From Pontederia crassipes (lineage: Eukaryota > Streptophyta > Magnoliopsida > Commelinales > Pontederiaceae), in the NCBI GenBank assembly GCA_030549335.1, contig CM060189.1:48640917-48704916 (forward strand): a stretch of DNA of 64,000 bases, in the 5' to 3' direction. How positions within the stretch are numbered: position 1 is the stretch's first letter; every line of letters starts with the position of its first letter. A program made the translations under genes and the position numbers. Positions 1 to 11,269 of the stretch are shown piece by piece. A model generated the notes under the pieces. That model did not search any database and was not told the origin of the DNA. It saw only the letters and a list, made by a program, of their open reading frames with translations.

Positions 1-900
1 CTTTGTATGCGTTGGTCGTGCCAATAATTTATGTGCTCCTTATATATTTTGCTATTTTCATAGGCATTAGTTCGGAATTCTCCAAGTTCATTCAGCTTGA
101 GTAGTCTTTCCTTCCCAGTTTCTCTAAGTTCAAAATAAAGAAATTCAATGGCCCAATAAGCTTTATGTTCCAATTGTAAATGACATGCCTTACCAAACAC
201 AAGCCTCATGAAGATATTCAGTGTGATAGGCACATAAAGCATCATACCAATCCTTCCTAGAAGAATTCATAGTTTTTTCTTAAATTCATTTTATTTCCCT
301 AACTTGGCAACATGTTTGAGCATGATTTGGGGTGCTGAGTTTATGTGTAACTCCAAATTTTGTCAAAGGTCCTGCAAAAATTTGTTACAAAAATTGATTC
401 CATTATCGTTGATTATAGATCTAGGTGTGCCAATTCTAGTAAAAATGTTCTTTTTCAAAAAGTTGACTACCACCTTTGCATCATTAGGAATGTCAATATC
501 CTCTACCTACTTAGATACCTAATTTATAACAACTAAAATGTACTCGTTATGAAATGACTTAGGAAAAGATCCCATGAAGTCAACTCTCCACACATCGAAA
601 ATATCACAATATAGCATACTATTTTGGGACATTTCATGAAGTTTAGAAATGTTACTGGTCCTTTGGAATTATCACATGACATCTTTAAAAATAGTGGGCC
701 AATAAAACACACTTTCCAAGATCTTTGCGGCTATCCGATTAGGGCTGAAAGGGCCTCTTGCTTCTCTTGTGTGGCAATGTGTAAGAATGCTTTTGAATTC
801 AATTTCAGGAACATGTCTTTGATTACTTGATCTGCACAAACTTTAAAGATATATGGATAATCCCACAAGTAATGTTTCACATCCGAAAATAATTTCTTCT
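1..900 (-). pseudogene. Ty3/gypsy integrase, degenerate
   Basis: Minus-strand translation in shifting frames gives the zinc-binding part around 640-860, the start of the catalytic core (DFMG followed by FPKS) at about 545-580, and INDNGINFCN, equivalent to the second-Asp region, at about 375-400. The C-terminal region (KAYWAIEFLYFELRETG, then NELGEF) lies at about 40-160. In-frame stops interrupt the core, so no active integrase can be made. It would have joined element cDNA to host DNA. Confidence 0.8.
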
Positions 901-989
901 TTTGTTATGATGTCCATCATGTGGGAAGCCAATTTTCTACAAAAAAAATTGCAAAGTCAGCAAACCAAGGTGAACTCTCTATCAATTTT

Positions 990-1420
990 ACCTTATCCCT
1001 AGTTCTAGTATTTCGATCTCTCGCTTGGAGCAGATTCCAAACGAGACAAATGTTTGACGACGACAATCTCAGTCCCCTTCTTATCTCTAACTTTCACATC
1101 AAACCTGAGTAGACAAGGTTTGGCTTCCTTTTTTGACATGAGATGTCTTATACCTGCATTATCATCAGTGTAAACCACAACTTGTGAGCAAACTAAATAA
1201 GATCTAAATTTGTCTAAAGAAAAAATGACAACTAAAAACTCATTTCCATGGTGGCATAGTTGATTTGTGTTGAAGTCAAAGTTCGTATAGTATATGACTC
1301 GAAAATTTTTGTCCTGCCTTTGTCCTAGTACAGTACGATGGTTCCATCGCTAGCGTCACGCATGAATTCAAATGGAAGACTCCAATATGGAATCAGAATG
1401 TAAGAAATGGGATCAACTAT
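990..1420 (-). pseudogene. Ty3/gypsy RNase H, degenerate
   Basis: The minus strand between about 1020 and 1200 reads [20 protein letters not shown] and then RDKKGTE and [11 protein letters not shown], the typical C-terminal part of Ty3/gypsy RNase H before integrase. The N-terminal catalytic part is not clear. The domain would have removed RNA from the RNA/DNA hybrid during reverse transcription. It lies between the RT and integrase remnants in the expected order. Confidence 0.7.
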
Positions 1421-2132
1421 GAGATCATATACACCTTAGTCCTGTCTACCTCGATCCCTTTTTCAGAAATCTTGTGTCCCAAGATAATGCTTTCCTTCAC
1501 CACGAAGTGGCATTTTTTCCAGTTTAATATTAGATTTGTTTTTCTTCACAACGCTGTAAAAAATAAGTTAAATTTTCAAGACAATTATCAAATAAGTTGC
1601 CAAATAAAGTGAAATCGTCCATAAAAACTTCAAGTCATTCATATCGACAAATATTGCCATCATGCATCGTTGAAATGTTGTCGGTGCGTTGAAATAATAA
1701 AAACTATGTTCTACCACTCGTTCCAACATTTGGTCCATGAATGAAAGAGGGAAGTGATCTTTGCGCTTTACTTTGTTGAGTTTGTGATAGTCGATGCAAA
1801 CAAGCCAACCTATAACTGTCATGCTAGGCACCAACTCATTGTCTTTGTTAGTAACAACAATAATACCCCACTTTTAGGCACCATCTGAACAGGGCTAATC
1901 CAAAGGATTATATAGAATAAATGATACTTGCATCTAGAAGTTTGATAACTTCTTCCTTAACTACCTTTTTTAGAGTTGCGTTCAAACTACGTTGAAATTG
2001 AGCGCTTTGTTTGCTTTTCTCTTCCATGAAGATCTTATGCATATATATTGAGAGTGATATCCTCTTGATATCATTGATGGACGGCTTTTCTAGGTCTCCT
2101 GACGACTTATAAAAGTTTACTTTCCATTGCAT
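1420..2132 (-). pseudogene. Ty3/gypsy reverse transcriptase, internally deleted
   Basis: Minus-strand pieces read KEEVIKLLDASIIYSI (1908-1960), GWLVCIDYHKLNK then RKDHFPLSFMDQMLERV (about 1730-1810), NAPTTFQRCMMAIF (about 1650-1690), EVFMDDFTLFGN (frameshifted, about 1600-1635), and CHFVVKESIILGHKISEKG (about 1455-1515). The stretch that normally lies between HSFY and NAPTTFQ, which carries the first catalytic Asp (LDGYSGYNQ region), is missing. The FMDD box remains in another frame. This is a dead polymerase. Confidence 0.85.
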
Positions 2133-2499
2133 CAGTTAACTCAGAGGAAATGATTCAGGAAATGAATCTTTTTCAAGAAAAGCATATTTGAGATAAGGGG
2201 GTAGGCTCTTGAGTTCTAGGTTTGATGGTGGTGGAGATGTGTCAATCTTCTTCAAGATGTGTTCCTTGAAAGGGTGTGGTTCCATTTAGTTTGAGTCAAT
2301 TTCTTTTTCTATGTTATCCATTGACTCTTCAACAATTATGTATGGGTCCATTATCACCTCTGGTATTACTCATTCAAATTCATCATAGACATCATCCTCA
2401 AGCATTAAAAGAATAACAAGACGATAAGTCTAGAGATTGCTTGAGGGAGTTAGAAATATTAAAACACAATTATTCATTTTTCACTTTCAGAGTGAGATG

Positions 2500-2930
2500 T
2501 CCTTTCTTGACACCTATCAACGTGCTGCTAGTAGCCTAGTATGATGGGTGCTTTAGCTTCAGAATCCATGTCCACGATGATGAAATTTGTTGGGAATGCA
2601 AATATATCAACTTTTACAATAACATCTTCTAAGAGGCCCTTAGGCTTCTTAATAGATTGATCTGCAAATTGGAGCATCACTAAGTATCATTGAGTTCATC
2701 ATATCCTAATTTTAGAAAATAATGTAAGGCACAATATTAATGTTAGCATCCAAATCGCATAGTGCTTTAGAACAATAAAAATTTTCAATAGTGCGGGGGA
2801 TAGTAAAACTCCTGGATCCTTTTCTTTTGTCGACAACTCCCTTTTGCAGACATGGATCAGGCCTGTCTCCTCAATTCATCTTTTGTTTGAGAGCACAATT
2901 TGGCATATACAAGCATGCGCTTCATGAAAT
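2500..2930 (-). pseudogene. Ty3/gypsy aspartic protease region, degenerate
   Basis: The minus strand shows KDPG-like then FTIP-like wording near 2780-2830, and then GLLEDVIVKVDIFAFPTNF with AKAPIILGY at about 2530-2640. These match the conserved protease C-terminal half (LEDV..KVD.F.FP..F, then APIILG) of Ty3/gypsy elements. The DLG active-site region near 2740-2770 is frameshifted. It would have processed the gag-pol polyprotein. Confidence 0.75.
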
Positions 2931-3002
2931 GGGATGTTAATATGAATTTTTTAAAAATTTTCAAAAAATGAGAGAATTATTTATCTAATTATTCCTGCCT
3001 AG

Positions 3003-3496
3003 GGGTGTTCACGGGTTAGGTTTGACTCGACCTGTGAACAAATCCGACTTGACCCGGCCAGCTTTTTCACCTGCGACCCGACCCAAACCTGACCCGGGCC
3101 GGTGGAGTTGGGTCGGGTCGGGTGGTCATTTTTTTAAAAATTTTTCTTTTTATTTTTTATATAAAAACATTTATTACTTTATTTTTAATACTAAAAAAAA
3201 TTTTAAATACAAAAACATATTTTTTAAAATATTTACATATTTTCTACATATAAATAATTTATTTTATATTACTTTTCAATTTTTAATGACATAAAACTCT
3301 TAAATTGACAAAAAAATCATTTGATATAAAAAAAAGAAAAACGTGGGTCATCGGGTCGGGTCAAATCGGGTTGGAATTCTCCAACCCGAACCTGACCCGA
3401 CGGGTCATGGTCGAGCAACCACTGACCCGAGGGTCGGGTCGGAGGGTCGGGTCGGATCTTTGGGTTCACTGGGTCGACCCGACTCCGTGAACACCC
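3003..3496. mobile_element. Small TIR element (MITE-like), 494 bp
   Basis: The ends are a perfect 12-bp inverted repeat: GGGTGTTCACGG at 3003-3014 and CCGTGAACACCC at 3485-3496. Inside, both subterminal regions are built of GACCCG/CGGGTC-type repeats around an AT-rich core. There is no transposase coding capacity. It sits inside the gag/protease junction of the Ty3 remnant. A clean target-site duplication is not evident. The end sequence resembles short hAT-like plant elements (inference). Confidence 0.75.
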
Positions 3497-3589
3497 ATAT
3501 TCTCGTCGATACTTTTAAGTAAACACCAATTTCTAGATTTTGAAGGAATATGGTATTTTGTAACATCCTTTTTGGCTAGTTAAGTGGGG

Positions 3590-3900
3590 CGTTGAAATGA
3601 TGATGGCACATCTATGGTCTGAGTTAGCACTGGTTCTCATAATTCTTTGTTACTTCTAAGCTTGATTGTCTTTGCTTCTTTCTTTTGGTTCTTCTCTATA
3701 TTACTAGGGAGAGAATCTAGTTGTCTACCTGCAATCATATTAGCCAATTGCCCCACCTAATTTTCTATGTTTCTAATGGAGGCTTCTTAATTTGTAAATT
3801 TTGTGTTCACTGTCTTGATGAATTTGGCCAATACATCCTCCGGGTTGGATTTTTGTTCGGCATATGATTTTGGTGTGACCATTTTGTCCAGTGTTTACCA
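3590..3900 (-). pseudogene. Ty3/gypsy gag C-terminal fragment
   Basis: The minus strand between about 3700 and 3890 reads EQKSNPEDVLAKFIKTVNTK, then EASIRNIENQVGQLANMI and LPSNIEKN, with one stop. This is the typical gag tail that precedes protease in this Ty3/gypsy group. It belongs to the same remnant as the downstream protease; the small TIR element now separates them. Confidence 0.75.
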
Positions 3901-4309
3901 TTTATTCTCCCCCGCGATCACTAGATTAATCAAATACTAGTATCTCATGGGTCATAGATCATGTATTGAAAAAAAATATCATACACTAACCACTTTAAAG
4001 CTGTAATCCCTAGATTTTTTTAGTATGGGTTTTTGCTTACTCTCAAATGTCCTTTCTGCTGATTGCAATATGAGCTTGTAAGATTATATATATATATATA
4101 TATATATATAATATGTGTTGGCATTTGAACAATAATATGTGTCACATTTATATCTTCTTGTCTCTTATAATTAGAAATAAAATTCTACAAAATTTACGTC
4201 TTGATTTTTAAATTAGGATGTACTAATCGTTAACATTGTGAGATTTTTAGAAGATAAAAGTACAAGCGATTCATCAATATATTGTGAATTGTAAATAGGG
4301 ACTTAAGCT
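3901..4309. other. AT-rich stretch, no gene seen
   Basis: It holds the end of the Ty3 remnant, a TA dinucleotide run and AT-rich sequence. I recognise no coding sequence or RNA gene. Confidence 0.5.
4085..4110. repeat. (TA)n microsatellite
   Basis: About 13 perfect TA units in AT-rich DNA next to the gag end of the Ty3 remnant. Confidence 0.9.
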
Positions 4310-4450
4310 ATTTGTTTAAAAATTTCCAAAAAAAAAGAGAGAATTGTTTATCTAATTATTCGTGCTTAGGAGTGTTCGTGAATAAATCCGATCCGACCCG
4401 ACCAACTTTTTTCCCCCTACGACCCGACCCAAATGTGACCCGGGCCTACA
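4310..4450. repeat. Second, truncated copy of the left end of the TIR element with its flank
   Basis: This repeats 2940-3090: the same flank (AGAGAATT...ATCTAATTATTC) followed by a diverged end (GAGTGTTCGTG) and the GACCCGACC subterminal repeats, then it stops. The shared flank is Ty3 gag sequence, so this is a fragment of another element copy that already held the insertion, or a local duplication. Confidence 0.7.
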
Positions 4451-4849
4451 AAGTTGCATGTTTCTACTTGTGAAGATCCTACAGAGTTCTTTTTTATCTG
4501 AGCTTGTTGCATTAGTATCGAGGATTTATTGGATTTCTTTTCCAGAAAAAATAGTTTGCATAATTGTGGTGGAACCTAATTTAAGATACAATATAAAATT
4601 ATGCTATGAACATGGAAGCAATATTAAAATTTGTCATAATAATAATAATTATTATTATTAGCATTACTATTATGTACTGAAAATGAACTAATTGAAGAAT
4701 CTCAAAAGAGGCCAAATACAATGTTTAAAAGAATATTTTTCTTCATATCTAGGCTAACAAATCTTGCATCAACATGGGTCATTAACAGCTCAATGAATCA
4801 ATTATTTCCATCAAAATAGAAACTGATCTAATTCTAGTATAAGGAAAAT
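4451..4849. other. AT-rich intergenic DNA, nothing recognised
   Basis: It contains short AT-rich runs (ATT/AAT triplets near 4640). Short reading frames here have no recognisable motif. Confidence 0.4.
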
Positions 4850-6480
4850 AGAAGATGGCAAGTTCAACATTATGTTAATATGCTCAAGCATCTCCCATAC
4901 ATAGAAACCTACCAAAGCAATTTCTCCATCACGCTAATACCTTATGCATGTTCCACTTACAAACAACTCATGATAAGGCTTCACTTTTCACAGAGTAGAA
5001 AAAAACCAGAAATAGTCCAAATACACAAATTAAAGCTTCTATTCTATCTTTCTCTCTTTAATGTCTTCGATATGAAAACTCAAGCTGTGCTGCAGAAGAG
5101 CTGCCCAAATTAGTGACAATTGAATGGCGGACAAAACGTCTAGCTGAAATAAAAAAAAAATAGTCATATTAGAAACTGATACAAGAGACGATACAATAGT
5201 TTGAAAATTTGAAATGAGACTAAAAAAAGGGGAAATGCAACCTCAGCCAAAGAATGACAAGAGTGTTCTGCAAAAAATTCATATGAATGTGAAATAACAA
5301 ATATATTTGACTATGTTTACTATCTCCCTTTTGCATTATTTTTTTACTTCTCAGAATCCATAAATTGCCTTGGTCTTAATCATAGTTTTTCTTGAAGAGG
5401 ATCTTAAAGAAGGAAAAATATCAAGCAATTACATGACAAGGTTGCAACTCTGTTTCTGGTCGAAATCAGCAGAATCAAAAGTTGTTTAGGATGCTGACCA
5501 TGTTGAAGTGACATAAATGTAAACAGACTAAAACCAGTGTGAAAGCCTGTCAGAAGGACTAGACAAAAGAATCATTCATCAGCATCAGGTTCGGATATAT
5601 TACATGTAGCAGAATTAAGAAAGATGAAAGCATCATGGCAAAAGGGGAAGGCATTGCAAATTACAGACTATAGAAATGGATCTCATTGTATATTGACATG
5701 TAGACAACTGTGCCCCATAAAATGCATGACCAGCTACCGTACAACATTTTCAGATCTTGCCACGGTTACTAGGAAAAGAAAGCAAGAGATCCAGGTAATC
5801 CCCAACCAGATCCATAATATGTCACAATCATGCAGTTCACGATTAAGTACTTGTGTGGTCCTGTAAATTACCTTTATGATGATCCTCATATCATCCATGC
5901 TAATTTTATTCTATAATTTGAACTAAATTGGACAAAAATTACAGAGTAAAATTGTATCAAAAAATATTTTCAGAGGGGAAAATTTCAACCTGGGATATGT
6001 AAGAGAGAATTATTCTATAATCTATGACATATCCTTGCATTCTACAACATAAAATTTTGTTAAGCCAAATGATCTATGCATAAAAAAACTGGATTGCCCT
6101 AAATTACTAAATTTTCAGTGAGGATTCTCTTCACATTGTTGTTTTTTGAGCCATCATTAAGCCAAATTTCATATCTCCACATTATTAAGCCATTATTAGG
6201 GCAAATGATATTAATTAAACACAAAAGTATGAAGGTAAATGATATTAATTGAAGCCAAGAACCTTGGCCATCTTAAGGGGAAATTGCGGACATAATCCTA
6301 TCACTATTACGTTCTTATGGCCTTCCAGTTTACAAGCTTTTAACACCAACATCAGCAACTTACAAAAAACAATAGAGGACCAAGGCAAAAGGCAAAAAAC
6401 AAATGTTTTTCCAAGGACAAAACTGCTTAAGTTAGGATAGAAGATGACCTCAAGCAATCAAAAATACAAAAGTATAGTTT
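4850..6480. repeat. Diverged tandem duplication, first copy
   Basis: The sequence from about 4873 (CAAGCATCTCCCATACATAG) through about 6450 is repeated, with indels, at about 7285-8830, an offset of roughly 2.35-2.4 kb. Shared landmarks include the block with AAACAACTCATG, the block with CCAGTGTGAAAGCC, and the block with ACAAAACTGCTTAAGTTA. No intact gene is recognised in it. Confidence 0.75.
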
Positions 6481-7130
6481 GCAAAAAATCTTGTACTTTT
6501 TACTTTGCGGACAATCAATTATTCACTAACAGTAAATTTTGCTAACAATCAAGTCACTAATTCTCTTCCTCTCTTGGTCATAAACCCTTTTGCCATGCTT
6601 TGGAAACAATTTTTAAATGTGCCTCCATTACCAATCCTGTAGATACAATTAAGTTCTTCTTACTATTGAGCACATCTCCAGTTAAAATAAATTTAGTGAT
6701 AGCAGGAAAGGAAGAATCCTCAACATGATAACAGTAATTAAAATTAGCTGTTCTACACAAAATTAAAATTTGGCAAGGATACATATAACCAGTTACAAAA
6801 GAATTTGGGATAATTATAATTATTAGTTCTATAAAAGGTAGTCATCCTATGTTCTCTATGTGAACCTTAGGAAGTTCGGCACTTAATTAGAAAGCTGCTA
6901 AACTTACCTGACAGGTTAACCAGATTCATAAAAAGTTCATGCAATCCCAGCACAGGACATCACACATGTAGCTCCGTTTAATGATCATAAATAGACTAAC
7001 ACCAAATCAATTTTACTTTACATTTGTGATGCCAACAGACAAGGATAAGATGACTAAAAATGGAACTAAAATCATTTCATATTATGCCAGATCCATCACT
7101 ATTATTTTTTTGAGCTGCAGAAATTATTGA
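6481..7130. repeat. Copies of two dispersed local repeat units
   Basis: The first part (6490-6800) is a version of the unit also seen at 8890-9200, 9890-10200 and 28755-29080. The second part (6790-7110) is a version of the unit at 10640-11020 and 30040-30400. On the minus strand several copies keep a similar short frame (YHVEDSSFPA, then ILTG and DSKK), which could be an old exon, but I do not recognise a protein. Confidence 0.65.
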
Positions 7131-8830
7131 AACCCTTTCGCCATAAACCTTTTGTCATGCTTTGGAAACAATTTTTGAATGTGTGTCCATTACCAATCCT
7201 GTAGAAACAATTCATTTCTTCTTACTACTGAGTACGAGAAATACAAGATGGATTAATTTATGTCATCATGCCGAGTTAAACATTATGTTAATATTCTCAA
7301 GCATCTCCCATACATAGAAACCTTCCAAAGATATTTTTCCATCACACTAATACCATAATTAATTAATTATGCATGCGCCATTTACAAACAACTCATGGTA
7401 AGGCATCACTTTTCACAAAGAGTAGAAAAGCAGAAAGAGTCCAAATGCACAAATTAAATCTCTTTATTGTCTTTCATATGGAAGGTCAAGGTCTCTAGCA
7501 TAATAGTTTCCCAAATTATTGGCAAAATAAAATGGCGTACATATTGTCTAGCTGAAATAAGAAATAGTCATAAGAAACTGATACAAGAGATGAGATAAGA
7601 GTTTGAAGATTTGAAGTGCGACTCGAAAAAAGGGAGATGCAACCTCAGCCAAAGAATAACCAGAGTATTCGGCAAAAAATTCATATGAATATGAAATAAC
7701 AAATATATATTGCCTATGTTTTTTAATTTCCCTTTCTATCCTTTTACTGGTCTGAATTTGTAGACTGCCTTGGTCTTAAGTTTTAACCATAGCTTTTCTC
7801 GAAGAGGGTCTTAAAGAAGGAAAATAATATCAAGTAATTCCATGACAAGCTTGCAAATCTGTTTCTTGTTGAAATTAGCAAAATAAAAGTTGTTTAGGAT
7901 TCTGACCTTGTTGAAGTGACATAAATGTAAACAGACCAAAACCAGTGTGAAAGCCAGTCAGAAGGACTAGACAAAAGAAGCATTCATCAGCGTCAAGAGA
8001 AAAATTGAGGTTTGGATATATTACAAGTAGCAGAATTAAGAAAGATGCAAGCATCATGACAAAAGGGGAAGACATTGCACATTACGAACGAATCTCATTA
8101 TACATTGAGATGATAGCCAAGTGCCAGATAAAGTCATGATGATCTACAACAAATCATAGTCAGATCTTGCCATTGTTAGTAGGAAAAGAAGGCAAAGCAT
8201 CTAGACAATCCCCAACCTGATCTAAAATATTACACAATCATGCAGTTCTCAGTTAAGAGTTTGTTTCATGATTTGGTCCTGTAAACTACCTTCAAGATGA
8301 TCAGAGTAAAATGGAAACAGTTTCAGATGGAAATTTTAAAATTCAACAATAATTACAGAGTAAAATTGCATCAGAAAACAGTTTCAGATGGAAAATTTTC
8401 AGCCTGGGCTATAAGTAGAATTGTTCTATTATATAGGCTCAAATGTGACATGTACAAGTTTTTCCATTATCAATTATTTCTGTATGACTATTTTTATGTA
8501 TCCATCACTAAAAGAAAAAGGATAAAAACCAATTTCACCATATCCAAGTATTGCACTAAACGATTAAAAAAACAGAAGTATGAAGGTAAATGAAATTAAT
8601 TAAATCCAGAAACATTAGCCAACTTATGGGGAAATTGGTTAGATAATGCTATCACTATTACCTGTTTGTGACCTTTCTTTTTACAAGCTTTTGATCATCA
8701 ACATCAGCAACCTACCAAGACAATACAAAGCACTAGGGGAAAAGGCACAAAAATGTTTTTCAGAGGACAAAACTGCTTAAGTTAAGCTAGAAGATGAACT
8801 TGAGCAATTACAATATCAACTTTTAGCAGA
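7131..8830. repeat. Diverged tandem duplication, second copy
   Basis: Partner of 4850-6480 with the same order of landmarks. Relative to the first copy it has several indels, for example the ATTAATTAATTA insertion near 7358. A minus-strand hydrophobic frame in this copy is described separately. Confidence 0.75.
7875..8075 (-). other. Possible fossil exon with hydrophobic segments, unrecognised
   Basis: The minus strand holds a 66-residue frame with two hydrophobic stretches (MMLASFLILLLVIYP and FFCLVLLTGFHTGFGLF). The related copy near 5480-5640 encodes similar wording but is broken by stops. It could be an exon of a lost membrane protein near CDC20, or chance AT-rich sequence. I assign no function. 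Confidence 0.2.
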
Positions 8831-8879
8831 TATGGTGCAGAAAGGTGCACTTGTTTGTTCCCAGAAAATCTAACAGCAA

Positions 8880-9620
8880 AATACAAAAGAATACTATGCA
8901 AACAATCTTATTCTTATTACTTTGCCAGCAATCAATTACTCACTGAAAATAAATTTTGCTAACAATCAAGTCACAAATTGTATGTTTCTCTTGGTCCTAA
9001 ACCCCTTTTGTCATGCTTTGGAAACAACCTGTAGATAAAATTCATTACTTCTTACTATCGAGTACAATTCCGGCAAAAATACTTTTAGTGGTAGCAGGAA
9101 AGGAAGAATCCTCAACACGATATCAGGATAACACATGGAATAAATCAGCCAATATACAGAAATTGTACTAAAGTATATCATAGTATCAAGGGACATCTTC
9201 TTCTTATCCAATAAACAAAGAAAACACTTGGGTTTCCCATATCCTCAACATCAATATCATGAGAACTAGAAAAAAAGTATATATTTAATTAAGAAAAAAG
9301 TGAGAAAATTAGCTTGCCTAGACCATGAGTAGCAAAGACCTCATTCCTTCCAAAGGAAAAGTAATAGTGGAAGACAAATGTATATGATCCAGACATATGC
9401 AGACAAATATGCAAAACAAATGAGCGAAGAGGGAATTATACTACGCTAAGAAAACTTACAGAATTTGTCTTTATAACTATCTATGCAAAACATATCTAAT
9501 TATATTTTTGATCTTATCTATTCATTATGTTCATAGCATGAAAAATCGATGCATATTAATTAAGAGTATATTAAATTGGGTCCACCGGCATATCTTTTTT
9601 TTTCCTCTTTTTGGCACCTG
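8880..9620. repeat. Local repeat unit R, copy 1
   Basis: This unit recurs at 9885-10620, in diverged form at 11270-11850, and at 28740-29550. Landmarks are the block around TTGTCATGCTTTGG, the block ATCCAATAAACAAAGAAAA, and the end block GCACCTGCACAGTAATCAGC. The copy here is interrupted near its end by a SINE. Units are about 0.75-1 kb and are arranged head to tail just downstream of CDC20. Confidence 0.75.
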
Positions 9621-9624
9621 CACA

Positions 9625-9819
9625 TGGATAAAGTATATATTTTATAGCCGGTCCCAAGCCCGGATAAAGGAGGAGGGTTGTGTTAGGCCCCGACAGCCAG
9701 CATAAAACCTTGTCGAATCTCATGAACATGGATCAACGAATAGCAGAATGACGTCGTATGATCCATGTAGCCGACCCCACCTAGTGGGATAAGGCTTTGT
9801 TGTTGTTTGTTGTTGCTTA
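9625..9819 (+). mobile_element. SINE, 195 bp, with 11-bp target-site duplication
   Basis: Identical GCACCTGCACA copies flank the insert (9614-9624 and 9820-9830). The sister repeat units at 10590-10610 and 29523-29540 show the uninterrupted site. The insert contains a B-box-like block (GGTCCCAAGCC near 9651). It ends in TAGTGGGATAAGGCTTTG followed by TTG repeats, the 3' end typical of the plant Au-like SINE group (family recalled from knowledge). A SINE is copied by LINE machinery and encodes no protein. Confidence 0.85.
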
Positions 9820-9884
9820 GCACCTGCACACTAATCAGCTCATCTGCACAAAATAAAAATCTGTTAACATTTTTTGTCCTTTGA

Positions 9885-10620
9885 AAAATAGTTTGCCAGC
9901 AATCTTATTCTTTTTACTTTGCCAGCAATCAATTATTCACTGAAAATGAATTTTGCTAACAATCAAGTCACTAATTGTATTCTTCTCTTGGTCCTAAACC
10001 CCTTTTGTCATGCTTTGGAAACAACCTGTTGATACAATTCATTACTTCTTACTATCAATTACAACTCCGGCTAAAATAATTTTAGTGGTAGCAGGAAAGG
10101 AAGAATCCTCAACACGATAGCAGGATAACACCTGCAATAAATCAGCCAATATACAAAAATTGTACTAAAGTATATCATAGTATCAAGGGACATCTTGTTC
10201 TTATCCAATAAACAAAGAAAATACTTGGGTTTCCCATATCCTCAACATCAATATCACGAGAACTAGAAAAAAGTATATATTTAATTAAGAAAAAAAGTGA
10301 GAAAATTAGCTTGCCTAAACCATGCGTAGCAAAGAGCTCATTCCTTCCAAAAGAAAAGTAATAGTGAAAGGCAAATATATATGATCCAGAGGTATGCAGA
10401 CAAATATCCAAAACAAATGAGCAAAAGAGGGAATTATAGTATGCTAAGAAAACTGACCATCTCTGCAAAACAGATCAAATTATATTTTTCATCCTATCTA
10501 TTCAATATGTTCATAGCATGAAAAATCGATGCATATTAATTAAGAATATATTAAATTGGGTTCACCTGCATGTCTTTTTTTTTTCTTTTTGGAACCAGCA
10601 CAGTAATCAGCTCATATACA
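9885..10620. repeat. Local repeat unit R, copy 2
   Basis: This is a close copy of 8880-9620 at an offset of about 990 bp, without the SINE. It carries the same order of blocks, ending AACCAGCACAGTAATCAGC near 10590. Confidence 0.75.
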
Positions 10621-10639
10621 CAATATAAAAATTTGACAA

Positions 10640-11050
10640 GGATCCATGTAATCTGTCAAACCACTTGCACAAGAATTTGGGATCTATAAATTATTAGTTC
10701 TATAAAGGTAATCATCCTATGTTCGTTATGTAGTTCTAGGAAGTTGGGCACTTCATGAGAAAGCTGCTGAATTTACCTGAGAGGTTAACCAGATTCATAA
10801 AAAATTCATGCAATCCCAGCACAGGACATGACAAATGTAGCTCCCATTAATGAGCATAAATAAACTAATACCAAATCATATTTTATTTAACATTTGTGAT
10901 GCCAACAGGCAGGGATAAAACGACTAGAAATAAAACTAAAAACATTTCAAACTATATCAGATCCACCATTAGTATTGCTTTCAGCTGCTGAAACATTTAG
11001 AGGCATCTGTGGACAAGTTAAGGCACCATAGTGCTGCATGGATCAAGCAT
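10640..11050. repeat. Local repeat unit S (next to unit R)
   Basis: Related to 6790-7110 and 30010-30420. Shared blocks include GTTAACCAGATTCATAAAAA and TTCATGCAATCCCA. On the minus strand the block ends in a CAGGTAA-like sequence that could be an old splice donor, but no gene model is supported. Confidence 0.6.
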
Positions 11051-11269
11051 GCCTAGATAACCATATGATCAGTTATACTCAGTATTACCTTTAATGACTT
11101 CAAGACAAACAAAGTAATTAACACAATCAGACAACATATGTTTCCTTCAACAAAATTTCAAAATCATTTTAACATTAAAACTTAGTACACAAGATCATTC
11201 GGTGCTATTTTGCATCCTATCTACCATGGTTGCATGCACATGCCACTGGGATGTAAAACAGGAAGTCCT
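11051..11269. other. Unassigned spacer, nothing recognised
   Basis: Short AT-rich spacer between repeat units. It is absent from the second copy of the segment at 30.4 kb. Confidence 0.4.

Larger units (their letters stand above)
1..3960 (-). mobile_element. Ty3/gypsy retrotransposon remnant, runs off the left edge
   Basis: Read on the minus strand, the segment shows in order gag tail, aspartic protease, reverse transcriptase, RNase H and integrase. This is the gag-pro-RT-RH-IN order of Ty3/gypsy elements. All domains are broken by stops, frameshifts and deletions, so it is a fossil. Its protease and polymerase wording is close to the element at 33.4-56.4 kb, which suggests the same broad Athila/Tat-type group. 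No LTR is visible in the window: the integrase end continues past base 1, and the gag start is lost near 4 kb. A small inverted-repeat element (3003-3496) sits between gag and protease. Confidence 0.85.
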
